Source: Mucilaginibacter rubeus (GTDB lineage: Bacteria > Bacteroidota > Bacteroidia > Sphingobacteriales > Sphingobacteriaceae). From it: DNA of 64,000 nucleotides. Both the position numbers and the translations under genes were made by a program. The stretch spans positions 261,883 to 325,882 of the forward strand of contig NZ_BMKD01000006.1 in the NCBI RefSeq assembly GCF_014643835.1, read 5' to 3'. Every line of letters begins with the position of its first letter. Position 1 is the stretch's first letter. Of this stretch, positions 46,863 to 55,686 are shown in pieces. The notes beneath the pieces are model-generated. The model did not search any database and had not been told where the DNA came from. It worked only from the letters and a program-made list of their open reading frames with translations.

Positions 46863-48392
46863 TTACCTCTTAAGGATCTTATTTTTACTTGTTCCGGGAA
46901 TCTGAATGCCTTTAACCGAAGATTTGCTTACCCCGTTAAACACAATCACCGGCAGTGATTTAACCTGTGGTATTTTGAGGCCATTAATAGTCAACCCATC
47001 CACATTATCAAACACGCCGGCAGCCCTGAAATCATTTCCCAGGCAACTAAGGGTTACATTTTTAAACGTTACCCCTTCTGCATGGCGCGTGTAAAAGCCC
47101 CAGGCTGGCAATTCACCAAACATTGAAAATTCGGGATAATCATGCGGGTTTTCGGGGATCTTCGCCAATGAATCGAGGCTAACACTTGCCACAGCTTTGC
47201 TGGCATCTCCATGGTACACTATCTTAATATTTTCGAGGATTACATTTTTAACCGGGTGCCCCGGCAAGCCCGCAATTGACGAAGGAAAGATATTATGGTC
47301 CCCTTTAACTAAAGGCCCTTCCATCGGGTAACCTTTATCGGGTTTACCTTTAGGCACATCAACAGTTACATTACTGATACGGATGCCATTGATGCGGCTT
47401 ACCACGGTATCTTTATTACGATGACCAAGGCGAATAAAGATGGCATTGCCTGTATTAGTGGCACGGATGTCGCTGATATCAATATCTTCCATCACGCCAC
47501 CATCAACACACTCCAAAGCAATGGCCGACCGGTAGGTATCGTAAATTTTCACATTCTTTATCGTTATCTTTTTAAAACCGCCACGCGAAGCCGTGCCAAA
47601 TTTGATGCCACTGGCACTTGACCTGGTGGTACAGTTTGCAACATAAATATTTTCACAGCTGCTGTTCCTGTCGCTTGATTTTAGGCAGATGCCATCATCA
47701 TCGGCATTAAAAAAGCTATTGGTAAGCTTTACATTTTGGCAGTCGACCAAATCAATACCGTCGTTATTCCAATAAGTATTGCTTTCTACTTTTATACTGT
47801 CAATAACCAAATCGCGGCATTTGGTGTAATCCTGTACCCATACCAAACCGTTTTTCATGGTTACACCTTTTATCTGCACATCGGTGCAATTGGAAAAATG
47901 GATCAGCTTAGGCCGGTTAGGTTCCTCGGGCTGAGTTTGGCCCCATGGGTTTTGCTTTTGCCATAACGAATCTCTTAATTTCCCTGCCTTCAGCATCGCG
48001 AAAAGGTCTTTCAGTAATTCTTCACCGTTTCCGTCAATTATCCCTTTACCTGTTATGGCAATATGCTGCAAGCCATTGGCAGCTATCAATGGAGCTGCAT
48101 GGCCTTCGCCGTAATCAATTCTTTTTGCGCTGCCCAGCAATACAGCATTTTTGGCAAGGTTAAGGGTGACATTTGATTTTAGGCTGATAGCAGCCGTTAG
48201 AAACTTTCCGGCAGGAACATATACCGTACCGCCTCCCTGCTCGCTTGCATTATCAATAGCTTTTTGAATGCTGACAGTGTTATTGGTAATACCATCGGCT
48301 TTAGCGCCATAATCGGTAATGTTAAATACTTTTTGCTGAGCATAACCCGCAAATGGCGTTATAAGCAACGTTAAAAAATGAAAGATTTTCAT
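46863..48392 (-). CDS. GH28-like parallel beta-helix glycosidase
   Basis: A 509-residue secreted protein (signal peptide FHFLTLLITPFAGYAQ). It starts with the pectate-lyase-superfamily motif FNITDYGAKADGITNNTVSIQKAID, then beta-helix repeats. Catalytic-type motifs WNNDGIDLVD, FFNADDDGICLKS and SGIKFGT correspond to the NTD, DD and GHG motifs of polygalacturonases but differ in detail, so the exact activity (polygalacturonase, rhamnogalacturonan or another uronate glycosidase) is open. It has a 140-bp upstream region with a perfect LacI-like operator. Confidence 0.85.
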   Translation of the reverse strand: MKIFHFLTLLITPFAGYAQQKVFNITDYGAKADGITNNTVSIQKAIDNASEQGGGTVYVPAGKFLTAAISLKSNVTLNLAKNAVLLGSAKRIDYGEGHAAPLIAANGLQHIAITGKGIIDGNGEELLKDLFAMLKAGKLRDSLWQKQNPWGQTQPEEPNRPKLIHFSNCTDVQIKGVTMKNGLVWVQDYTKCRDLVIDSIKVESNTYWNNDGIDLVDCQNVKLTNSFFNADDDGICLKSSDRNSSCENIYVANCTTRSSASGIKFGTASRGGFKKITIKNVKIYDTYRSAIALECVDGGVMEDIDISDIRATNTGNAIFIRLGHRNKDTVVSRINGIRISNVTVDVPKGKPDKGYPMEGPLVKGDHNIFPSSIAGLPGHPVKNVILENIKIVYHGDASKAVASVSLDSLAKIPENPHDYPEFSMFGELPAWGFYTRHAEGVTFKNVTLSCLGNDFRAAGVFDNVDGLTINGLKIPQVKSLPVIVFNGVSKSSVKGIQIPGTSKNKILKR

Positions 48393-48531
48393 TATCAGTT
48401 ATTATTAAAAGAAAAATTTAAGCAGGTTTATCGCTTATTGAGTTTACGAACAATGAAGCGTTTAATTGTACATTAAACACCTAAACTATTAAACTTTCAA
48501 TTTAATTGGCGATGGCGGTGTACTTTTTATT

Positions 48532-48549
48532 TACGTAAACGTTTACGTA
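48532..48549. promoter_or_regulatory. Perfect 18-bp LacI/GalR-like operator upstream of GH28
   Basis: TACGTAAACGTTTACGTA is fully palindromic with the AACGTT centre typical of LacI/GalR-family operators. It is about 140 bp upstream of the GH28 start. No LacI-family gene lies in this window, so the regulator would be encoded elsewhere. Confidence 0.7.
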
Positions 48550-48640
48550 GCGCCGGTATCGATAACAATCGTTATTAAACCGGGGATTATTTCATACGCG
48601 TTAATATATCAAACAATGCTTTTGGTTTAAATCAATTTTA

Positions 48641-48648
48641 TATCTTTG
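48641..48648 (+). promoter_or_regulatory. Promoter -7 box for tRNA-Arg
   Basis: TATCTTTG fits the Bacteroidota TAnnTTTG box, with TTTG 16 bp further upstream. It ends 9 bp before the tRNA. Confidence 0.6.
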
Positions 48649-48657
48649 CCCCTGTCT

Positions 48658-48729
48658 GCTCCCGTAGTTCAATGGATAGAATTATGGTTTCCGGTACCAT
48701 CGATATGAGTTCGAATCTCGTCGGGAGCA
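48658..48729 (+). tRNA. tRNA-Arg (anticodon CCG)
   Basis: Cloverleaf found by eye: acceptor GCTCCCG pairs with CGGGAGC; D-arm GTTC...GAAT; anticodon stem ATGGT/ACCAT with loop TTCCGGT giving anticodon CCG; T-arm with GAGTTCGAATCTC. CCA is not encoded. A TAnnTTTG promoter box precedes it and a perfect 14-bp terminator stem follows. It reads the rare CGG codon. Confidence 0.95.
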
Positions 48730-48730
48730 C

Positions 48731-48762
48731 AAAAGAGACTTGCAAGTTGCAAGTCTCTTTTT
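48731..48762. terminator. Terminator after tRNA-Arg
   Basis: AAAAGAGACTTGCA pairs perfectly with TGCAAGTCTCTTTT around AGT. It serves the tRNA on the plus strand and the convergent AraC gene. Confidence 0.88.
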
Positions 48763-48765
48763 GTT

Positions 48766-49608
48766 TCATCTATTCACTTCCGCATACCTTTTCCTAAACG
48801 CCGTAGGGTTCTCCCCTTTATACTTTTTAAAAATCCTATTCAGGTGGCTTTCATCGGTAAAACCAAACTCATAGGCTATTTCGCTCATGCGTTTATCGGT
48901 GTATTGCAGGCGGGTTTCTATCAATTTCAGCTTATAGCTGGTAATGTACTGCTGTAAGCTTTCGCCGGTGGTTTTCTTAAAATATTCGCTGATGTAGTTT
49001 GGCGAAAAGTTAAATGAGGAGGCTATACACTCGGCCTTGAGGCGGTCGGGCTGGTAAATATATTCGTGGATATAGTTAAGCAGCGGCAACGTAGTTGTTG
49101 AAGGCTGTTTTAAAATATTGGCATGCTGCTGTAGCGTGATATTGCGGGCGGCAATGGTTATAATGGTATTCATCAATTGCTCAACTACCTCATTATGCTG
49201 AGGAAACTCGTTTGATGTTTCTCGTTGTAAAGCCTCTATCAGCGCCCTTACCAGCGGCTTATCGGTAACAGTTTTCAAAATACAACCAGGCAAATGGTTA
49301 TGGTTATGAAAAATGTATTCCATTTTTTTAACCCACTTTTCGCTTTGTGTTTTCAGGTAGCTATCAGTAAAGCGGATGAAGTAAAAGCGGGTTAGCTCGT
49401 GCACCTCAAAGCCGTGGTGATCTTCCGGAAAAATCAAAAAGAATTTATCAGAAGCATAAGGCAGTTCATGCCCGTTAATGATCTGGATCCCCCTGCCTTC
49501 CAGCGTAAATACCATTTCGAAAAAAGTATTGCGGTGCGGTTTAGCCGTATACTGGTTTGTTTCAAGCAGCTCCAGTTCATAAGGCCGGTACAGGTTTTTG
49601 GTTTCCAT
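48766..49608 (-). CDS. AraC-family regulator with cupin domain
   Basis: From ATG 49608 the protein is 280 residues; an in-frame ATG at 49635 would add MGMICNFTG and is less likely. The N-terminal cupin carries KPHRNTFFEMVFTLEGRGIQIINGHE and a DKFFLIFPEDHHGFEVHE motif. The C-terminal HTH pair has CIASSFNFSPNYISEYFKKTTGESLQQY and MSEIAYEFGFTDESHLNRIFKKYKG. It diverges from the doxX/deacetylase unit across ~90 bp and probably controls it. Confidence 0.9.
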   Translation of the reverse strand: METKNLYRPYELELLETNQYTAKPHRNTFFEMVFTLEGRGIQIINGHELPYASDKFFLIFPEDHHGFEVHELTRFYFIRFTDSYLKTQSEKWVKKMEYIFHNHNHLPGCILKTVTDKPLVRALIEALQRETSNEFPQHNEVVEQLMNTIITIAARNITLQQHANILKQPSTTTLPLLNYIHEYIYQPDRLKAECIASSFNFSPNYISEYFKKTTGESLQQYITSYKLKLIETRLQYTDKRMSEIAYEFGFTDESHLNRIFKKYKGENPTAFRKRYAEVNR

Positions 49609-49695
49609 ACCCGTAAAGTTACAGATCATCCCCATGAATGTACAAGACCAAAGCCCTGATTATACAGAACTTTGACTTATCAAAACAAACACATC

Positions 49696-50091
49696 ATGAA
49701 CGATTTAACATTTGTACTACTAAGACTGGCCGCCGGAGCCAGTATGTTTGGTCACGGCCTGGTCCGCTTACCTAAACTAAATGGTTTCAGCCAATGGATG
49801 GTTGGCACTTTTGAAAAGTCAATGCTGCCTGAAGCTATGGTAACACCCTTTAGTTACTTGTTACCAATTGCCGAATTTATTATAGGTATATTGCTCTTAT
49901 CGGGCTTATTTACTAAACCTGCTTTAATTGGCGGCAGCCTGGTAATGATCCTGTTAATATTTGGCAGCTGTTTGATCGAGAACTGGGAGATCCTCCCTTC
50001 ACAGCTGATCCATGCTGCTTTCTTCGCCGTACTGCTTCAGTTTGCGGCTAACAATACCTATTCATTAGATAACCTTTTCTTTAATAAATAA
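49696..50091 (+). CDS. DoxX-family membrane protein
   Basis: A 131-residue protein with four membrane helices. ATG 49696 is preferred over an in-frame TTG at 49672. It has FVLLRLAAGASMFGHGLVRL and LLPIAEFIIGILLLSGLFTKPALIGGS, typical of DoxX/DoxD proteins, which associate with redox processes at the membrane. Its stop is 4 bp before the deacetylase ATG, so they share an operon. Confidence 0.88.
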   Translation: MNDLTFVLLRLAAGASMFGHGLVRLPKLNGFSQWMVGTFEKSMLPEAMVTPFSYLLPIAEFIIGILLLSGLFTKPALIGGSLVMILLIFGSCLIENWEILPSQLIHAAFFAVLLQFAANNTYSLDNLFFNK

Positions 50092-50095
50092 GATC

Positions 50096-51043
50096 ATGAG
50101 CTCAAGAAGAGATTTTGTAAAACAAGGCGGACTTTTAGGGTTGGCCGGCCTTGTGGGCAGTAATTTGGCATCGGCTAAACAAAACACACCGGTAAATAAC
50201 TTTAATACCTCAAAATGGGCCGATGGTTCAAGGCTGGTGGTTTCTGTATCCATGCAGTTTGAGGCCGGTGGTCAGCCGGATAATGCCGAGAGCCCGTTTC
50301 CGCAGAATATGCAAAAAGGTTATATCGATCTGCCCGGTGCAACCTGGTTTCAATACGGTTATAAAGAAGGGATTCCCCGTATGCTGGATAACTGGGATAA
50401 ACTGGGCATTAAAGTAACGTCGCACATGGTTGGTTCGGCTGTACTTAAAAACCCCTCCTTAGCTAAAGAAATTGTGGACCGCGGACACGAAGCTGCAGCA
50501 CATGGCATGAATTGGGCCACGCAATACACCATGCCCTATGAACAGGAAAAGCAGTTTATAAAAGATGGCGCCGATGCCATTAAAAAAGTAACCGGTTTTA
50601 CCCCGGTAGGCTACAACGCCAATTGGCTGCGCCGTGGCGAAAACACGCTGAAAATATTACAGGAACTTGGTTTTGTATACCATATTGACGATTTGAGCCG
50701 CGATGAGCCTTTTATCATCCCCATAAATCAAAAAGATTTTGTGGTGGTACCTTATACCATCCGCAACAACGATATTGTGCTGATTGAAGGCAAAAATTTC
50801 TCAACAGATCAATTCCTCACACAGTTAAAAATTGAATTCGACCAGCTTTATGTCGAGGCCGAGTTCAAACGCCGGCAAATGTCCATCAGTTTCCACGATC
50901 GCATCGGCGGCACCCCACAAATGGCTAAAGCCGCAAACGACCTGATCAAATACATTCAACAACACAAAGGCGTAAGCTTTAAACGGAAGGATGAAATAGC
51001 TAAAATGGCATTGGAGGATAAAACGACGATAAGGGAGAATTGA
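50096..51043 (+). CDS. Tat-exported polysaccharide deacetylase
   Basis: A 315-residue protein with a twin-Arg signal (SSRRDFVKQGGLLGLAGLVGSN). The NodB-like barrel fits the PuuE/HpPgdA branch: VVSVSMQFEAGGQPD, RMLDNWDKLGIKVTSHMVG, DRGHEAAAHGMNW and PVGYNANWLRRGENTLKIL, with a conserved SISFHDRIGG. The metal site is His/Asp based. It may remove acetyl or other acyl groups from a sugar or cyclic amide. Coupled to doxX and next to a divergent AraC gene. Confidence 0.87.
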   Translation: MSSRRDFVKQGGLLGLAGLVGSNLASAKQNTPVNNFNTSKWADGSRLVVSVSMQFEAGGQPDNAESPFPQNMQKGYIDLPGATWFQYGYKEGIPRMLDNWDKLGIKVTSHMVGSAVLKNPSLAKEIVDRGHEAAAHGMNWATQYTMPYEQEKQFIKDGADAIKKVTGFTPVGYNANWLRRGENTLKILQELGFVYHIDDLSRDEPFIIPINQKDFVVVPYTIRNNDIVLIEGKNFSTDQFLTQLKIEFDQLYVEAEFKRRQMSISFHDRIGGTPQMAKAANDLIKYIQQHKGVSFKRKDEIAKMALEDKTTIREN

Positions 51044-51060
51044 TCCTCTGATCCAGGGGC

Positions 51061-51132
51061 TGTCAGTCTGAGCCCGTCGAAGACTTGCGCGCAGAGGCCT
51101 CCCCGGTATGCTTCGACGGGCTACCCATGACA
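51061..51132. repeat. Family-A palindromic repeat, copy 4
   Basis: TGTCAGTCTGAGCCCGTCGAAG...CTTCGACGGGCTACCCATGACA with GCGCAGAGGCC inside. It lies between the convergent deacetylase and sulfatase genes. Confidence 0.8.
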
Positions 51133-51168
51133 CCCATTTTTAGCAAATTGTTCATGCTAAACTCATTC

Positions 51169-52557
51169 CTAATTCTCCTTCATACCCGGATATTGGTCAA
51201 AAAGAGCTTTTAGCTTTTGAGCCATTTCAGGGTATTCATTTATAACATTGGTACGTTCGCTGGGGTCATAAGCCAGGTTAAACAGTTCGGTTTTTGCAGG
51301 TAGCGGCGAACCTGCTACGCCACCAACATTGTTATTTGCCTTTACTTCACGATACTTCCAGTCGCCAAGGCGCACAGCCTCGCAAACGCTGTTGTTATAA
51401 TAGTAAATAGGTCTGTGTTCGGGATGTTTAGGCACTTTGCCAGTTAATACATCAGCTATCGACTGCCCATCCAAGGTACGGCCTTTCGGCAGCGGGGCAC
51501 CAGTCCAATTGGCAAGTGTAGGCAACACATCCAGGTTACTCATCATGCTGGTGATGCTTGCGCCAACCGGAGTATGATTTTTCCAGTAAACAATGAATGG
51601 CTCACGTACCCCGCCTTCATATGTTAATCCCTTGCTGCCGCGAAATACACCGGCGGTACCTGCATCCCAATGTTTAGTGGCACTATCGCCAAGCATCCGG
51701 TCAGGAAAATCTACCCATGGACCATTATCGCTCGAAAACATGAATATTGTATTATCAGCCAGTCCCTGCTTTTCAAGCTCTGCCCAAACCTGGCCAAGGC
51801 TTTCATCAAGCTGTTCAACTACATCACCTAAATGACCGCCATCGCTTCTGTTTTTATTTTTCGCCGATGATGCAAAGGCTACCGGTAAATGCGGCATATT
51901 ATGAGCCAGGTACAAAAAGAAGGGTTTATCATTCTTTTTTTGTTCCTTAATAAAATGGATGGCTTCCCGTTGATACAACTCTATCAGCGATGAATCGGCA
52001 GGTTTTAAGATCTCGGGCTTATGATTACGGAACACTTTAATAGTAGTATCTGTTTTTACATAAGGCGAACGATAATCATGGCTGTACAACAAACCATAGT
52101 ATGAATCAAAGCCCTGTGCCATGGGGTGGTTGTAAGCAGCATGGTCGCCGAGGTGCCATTTGCCTATCATGGCAGTTTTATAGCCAATTTGTTTCAGCAT
52201 TTCGGGAATAGTAACTTCCTGATCGGGGATACCAAGCTTTGATCCGGGGCCTATCGGTGTCGGTAAATTCATCCTTGAAGCATAGCGCCCAGTAAGCAAC
52301 GAAGCTCGCGAAGGTGTACAGGTGGGGCTGCTCACTACGTAATTGGTAGCCCTTACACCCTTTTGTGCCATTTTATCCAAAAACGGTGTACGGATCACGG
52401 GATTACCATAACAACTCAGGTCGGAGTATCCCATATCATCGGCCAGTACAAAAATGATATTAGGCAATTGCTTTCTCTGTGCCGAAGCCGGTGCAATTAA
52501 AAATATAAAAACCAAAAGGAAAAGGCCTTTGCAGGTTAATTGGGTGAATTGTTTCAT
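51169..52557 (-). CDS. Secreted sulfatase (formylglycine type)
   Basis: A 462-residue enzyme with signal peptide ([17 protein letters not shown]). Calcium-binding DD at residues 40-41 ([15 protein letters not shown]), and the sulfatase signature C-T-P-S-R at Cys80 ([14 protein letters not shown]), the Cys that becomes formylglycine. Further motifs are MIGKWHLG and FSSDNGPW. It removes sulfate esters, likely from a polysaccharide. The maturase is not in the window. Confidence 0.94.
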   Translation of the reverse strand: MKQFTQLTCKGLFLLVFIFLIAPASAQRKQLPNIIFVLADDMGYSDLSCYGNPVIRTPFLDKMAQKGVRATNYVVSSPTCTPSRASLLTGRYASRMNLPTPIGPGSKLGIPDQEVTIPEMLKQIGYKTAMIGKWHLGDHAAYNHPMAQGFDSYYGLLYSHDYRSPYVKTDTTIKVFRNHKPEILKPADSSLIELYQREAIHFIKEQKKNDKPFFLYLAHNMPHLPVAFASSAKNKNRSDGGHLGDVVEQLDESLGQVWAELEKQGLADNTIFMFSSDNGPWVDFPDRMLGDSATKHWDAGTAGVFRGSKGLTYEGGVREPFIVYWKNHTPVGASITSMMSNLDVLPTLANWTGAPLPKGRTLDGQSIADVLTGKVPKHPEHRPIYYYNNSVCEAVRLGDWKYREVKANNNVGGVAGSPLPAKTELFNLAYDPSERTNVINEYPEMAQKLKALFDQYPGMKEN

Positions 52558-52893
52558 TACCTGGTGAAAATAGTTTTTTATAGCGGATGACCGTTAAAAA
52601 TAACTTAACTTTTACAATGGGGAATGACAGTGACGGAAAGCCAAAAAGCTTTCAAGTCGTCTCGTGACAGTAATAGGCTATGAAGGGCAGTTAAAGAAAA
52701 CGGCATGGCGCATAGTTGACTCACCCGGTCTACGCTTCGCTGGACCACCCTCTCTATCCTTCGGATAAAGAGGGTAAGAAAAATATAAATAAATCGCCCT
52801 TCTTTACGCTTTCGTAGAGAGGGGTGACAAGCGCAGCGATGTCGGGGTGAGTTGATACGGCGTCTAATTCTTTGTTTATGCCCTAATCAACAA
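52558..52893. other. Non-coding region with TCACCCCG-type palindrome
   Basis: 336 bp with no gene. An imperfect palindromic repeat runs from about 52715 (GTTGACTCACCCGG) to 52856 (GGGGTGAGTTGAT), with inner arms CCACCCTCTCT and AGAGGGGTGAC and a CTATCCTTCGGATA hairpin. Confidence 0.6.
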
Positions 52894-53256
52894 CTACTGC
52901 TTACCAGCCTTCCTCAACATTTCCCTATGCTCCTTGCCCCATTTTATCATCTCCAAAATGATGCCGCCAAAACTCCGGCAGTACTCTGTCGATTCGTACT
53001 CAATTAAAACCGGCGAAGTTGGGGTCACCGTACGTTTAACAAGTTTGTTCATCTCCATGGTTTTCAGCTCGCGCGATAACATGCGCGTGGTGATGCCGGG
53101 GATGCTCCGCTCAATTTCTCTGAAACGTTTGTTTCCGTTGCAAATAGAATTAATGATTGGCAGCGTCCATTTACCGCCAATAACATACATGGTGTCTTGT
53201 AAAGCCTGCCGCTCATCGGCATGATTACGTTGGTATGACGTTATTCCCTCTTCCAT
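52894..53256 (-). CDS. HxlR-family transcriptional regulator
   Basis: A 120-residue winged-helix protein: MYVIGGKWTLPIINSICNGNKRFREIERSIPGITTRMLSRELKTMEMNKLVKRTV is the HxlR domain. It lacks an N-terminal Cys of the HypR type, so it may not sense disulfide stress. It diverges from an SDR gene over 75 bp that include a matching palindrome, so it probably regulates that SDR and itself. Confidence 0.92.
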   Translation of the reverse strand: MEEGITSYQRNHADERQALQDTMYVIGGKWTLPIINSICNGNKRFREIERSIPGITTRMLSRELKTMEMNKLVKRTVTPTSPVLIEYESTEYCRSFGGIILEMIKWGKEHREMLRKAGKQ

Positions 53257-53270
53257 ACTGGTATACTCTG

Positions 53271-53284
53271 TGTAACTGGTTACA
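53271..53284. promoter_or_regulatory. Candidate HxlR operator between hxlR and SDR
   Basis: TGTAAC-TG-GTTACA is a perfect 6-bp inverted repeat with 2-nt spacer in the shared 75-bp promoter region, centred 54 bp before the SDR start and 21 bp from the HxlR start. Confidence 0.55.
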
Positions 53285-53331
53285 AAATTATACCAATTAT
53301 AACATACTTTTGCATCAAAAAATAAAATACC

Positions 53332-54147
53332 ATGTCAAAAACAGTTTTTATAACCGGAACAAGCAGCGGACTGGGCAAATTAACCGCTAAACATTTTGCA
53401 CAACAAGGCTGGAATGTAGCCGCCACCATGCGTACACCCGAAAAGGAAACCGAACTAACACAATATCCTAATATCAAAATATTTAAACTGGATGTAACCA
53501 ACCTTGAACAGGTAAAAACAGCAACAGAACAAGCGATAGCCGCTTTCGGTAAAATTGATGTTGTGGTGAACAATGCAGGTATGGGTACTTACGGTGCACT
53601 GGAACTTGCCAAAGAAGAAGATATCGACTGGCAGTTTGCGGTAAATGCCCGCGGTCCTATTAATATCATCCGTGCCTTCCTGCCTCATTTCAGGGAAAAC
53701 GAAGGAGGTATGTTCATCAACATCAGCTCTTTTATGGGTATCACTTCGGCCGTACCACTTGGCTCACTGTACAACATGTCGAAATTTGCATTAGAAGGCC
53801 TTACAGAAGGACTATATTACGAACTAAAACCGCTTAATATTCATTTAAGACTGATAGAGCAAGGCGGATCAAAAGGAAACAACTTTGTTGAAAGCGTAGT
53901 TTGGAACCAACACCCGGATATAACTGCGTACGATGAACTTACCAACAAACTGCAAAACCTGATGGGCTCACGTGATGAATCGCAGCTGGATGATCCGATG
54001 TTGATTATTAATGCTATTGATGATCTTGCCACCGGCAAAAACAACAAGTTCCGTACGGTGATAGGTGATATGGGCAACATGCTAATGAACATGCGCAGCT
54101 CGATGCCTATTGAGGAATATATGGATAAGATGAGCAGCTTCTTTTAA
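53332..54147 (+). CDS. SDR oxidoreductase, HxlR-linked
   Basis: A 271-residue classical short-chain dehydrogenase: TGTSSGLGKLTAKHF (NAD(P) binding), VVVNNAGMG, and catalytic Ser-Tyr-Lys (NISSFM, YNMSKFAL). The divergent HxlR gene is its likely repressor. The substrate is unknown; HxlR-SDR pairs often respond to reactive aldehydes or quinones. Confidence 0.92.
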   Translation: MSKTVFITGTSSGLGKLTAKHFAQQGWNVAATMRTPEKETELTQYPNIKIFKLDVTNLEQVKTATEQAIAAFGKIDVVVNNAGMGTYGALELAKEEDIDWQFAVNARGPINIIRAFLPHFRENEGGMFINISSFMGITSAVPLGSLYNMSKFALEGLTEGLYYELKPLNIHLRLIEQGGSKGNNFVESVVWNQHPDITAYDELTNKLQNLMGSRDESQLDDPMLIINAIDDLATGKNNKFRTVIGDMGNMLMNMRSSMPIEEYMDKMSSFF

Positions 54148-54250
54148 CCGTGATTTGTAGGATTTTGGGATTGCCCTGATAAAACGAGCTAATGAACCCG
54201 CTCGCATATTGGGGCAATTATTATTATCAACATTAAGAGCTTATAGTTTA

Positions 54251-54538
54251 CTAATCGGTTTCTTGTAACAGACTTATACAATCATCATATAATTCATAAG
54301 TCGCATCGGGTGCTCGATCTTTTATTACCTGGCGGGCTATAAATTCAATTACCTGATGCCGGTTATTAGTAGGTATCCCTGTTTTTTCAAACCAACTTTC
54401 CGTTGTCGGAATATATACCAATGCAACGTGCCTGCCGGCAGCTAACTCGTACAGAAACTGCAACTTAATATCTCCATCCCTATAAATAACGTACCCTTCA
54501 CGACCGTTATCAATATATTCTAACTGTTTAGATACCAT
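54251..54538 (-). CDS. Conserved hypothetical protein
   Basis: A 95-residue acidic protein without signal peptide or membrane segment. It shows alternating hydrophobic strands (YVIYRDGDIKLQFLYELAAGRHVALVYIP) followed by a helix (NNRHQVIEFIARQVIKD). I do not recognise a named family. It lies between two SDR genes on the other strand. Confidence 0.6.
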   Translation of the reverse strand: MVSKQLEYIDNGREGYVIYRDGDIKLQFLYELAAGRHVALVYIPTTESWFEKTGIPTNNRHQVIEFIARQVIKDRAPDATYELYDDCISLLQETD

Positions 54539-54703
54539 ATCATTTATTATTCTTTCTCTATCTACTAATATAACTTCTTTATCCGATACCTGACGACCAA
54601 AACCTGTAGCTCGACCTTTTCAACAAAGCAACTTGAGCTTTTTAACAAAACGCCGCGCCGCCTTTCAACCTAACTTTGTGTTATCAAAAAGAAAGATAAC
54701 ACT

Positions 54704-55588
54704 ATGAAAAAAGTATGGTTTATAACAGGCAGCGCCCGCGGATTAGGCCGCAGCCTTACAGAAGCAGTTTTAGCAGCAGGCGATAATGTTGCAGCAACAG
54801 CACGTAACCCCGAACAATTGAAAGATCTGGCTGATCAATATCCCGGTCAGGTATATCCGATAAAATTAGATGTTACCGATTACCCGGCAGTATATAAAGC
54901 CGTTGCCGACACTGTAGCCCACTTTGGCAAAATTGATGTATTGGTAAACAATGCCGGTTTCGGTATCATTGGTGCAGCCGAAGCCTTTACAGATGAGCAG
55001 GTACGCAGCCAGCTGGAAACAAACCTTTATGCCCCTATCGAGATCACCCGCGCGGTTTTGCCTTATATGCGCAAGCAACGCTCGGGCCGTATTTTGCAGA
55101 TCAGCTCGGTTGGTGGTCGCGTTGGTAATGCAGGTTTAAGCATGTACCAGGCAGCTAAGTTTGGTCTTAGCGGCTTTACCGAAGCTTTGGCTAAAGAAGT
55201 AAAACCACTTGGCATACTGGTTACCAGCGTTGAGCCCGGAGGTTTCCGTACCGATTGGGCAGGCGATTCCATGAGTTACGCCCCTAAGGTTGAAGGCTAT
55301 GAACAAACGGTTGACGTGCGTGCCGATTATTTATCGAGCGGCAAATTTATTCCTGTAGGTGACCCCGAAAAAGCAGCGAAGGTAATGGTTGATCTTGTTG
55401 AACATCCGGAGCCTCCTGTGCACCTTATATTGGGCAGTGAAGCCGCCGGCTTGTTAAAAGCTGCCGACGAAGCACGCAAAGCCGAATTTGAAAAATGGCT
55501 CCCCGTTACAACTTCAACTGATCATGCCGAAGCTGAAGATTTTCTGAATACAGAATTTGGGAAATCAATAACCGCTCAAAAAGCATAA
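54704..55588 (+). CDS. SDR oxidoreductase, AraC-linked
   Basis: A 294-residue classical SDR: TGSARGLGRSLTEAVL, LVNNAGFGIIGAAE, and catalytic Ser-Tyr-Lys (QISSVGG, YQAAKFGL), with a VEPGGFRTDWAG motif. It is followed on the same strand by an AraC gene, separated by a hairpin terminator. The substrate is unknown. Confidence 0.93.
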   Translation: MKKVWFITGSARGLGRSLTEAVLAAGDNVAATARNPEQLKDLADQYPGQVYPIKLDVTDYPAVYKAVADTVAHFGKIDVLVNNAGFGIIGAAEAFTDEQVRSQLETNLYAPIEITRAVLPYMRKQRSGRILQISSVGGRVGNAGLSMYQAAKFGLSGFTEALAKEVKPLGILVTSVEPGGFRTDWAGDSMSYAPKVEGYEQTVDVRADYLSSGKFIPVGDPEKAAKVMVDLVEHPEPPVHLILGSEAAGLLKAADEARKAEFEKWLPVTTSTDHAEAEDFLNTEFGKSITAQKA

Positions 55589-55628
55589 TATAATTTCGGT
55601 TGTGGGGACATGTTCCCCGGGATATATC

Positions 55629-55664
55629 AGACTTACGAAGCTTTTGAAACTTCGTAAGTCTTTC
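55629..55664 (+). terminator. ACTTACGAAG hairpin terminator, copy 3
   Basis: AGACTTACGAAG pairs with CTTCGTAAGTCT, followed by TTCTTT. It ends the SDR transcript before the AraC gene. Confidence 0.75.
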
Positions 55665-55686
55665 TTTATTATTAAATTTGAACAAC

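Noticed and set aside
52894-54147. HxlR-SDR as a mobile insertion
   Set aside because: No terminal repeats or transposase and no visible composition shift.
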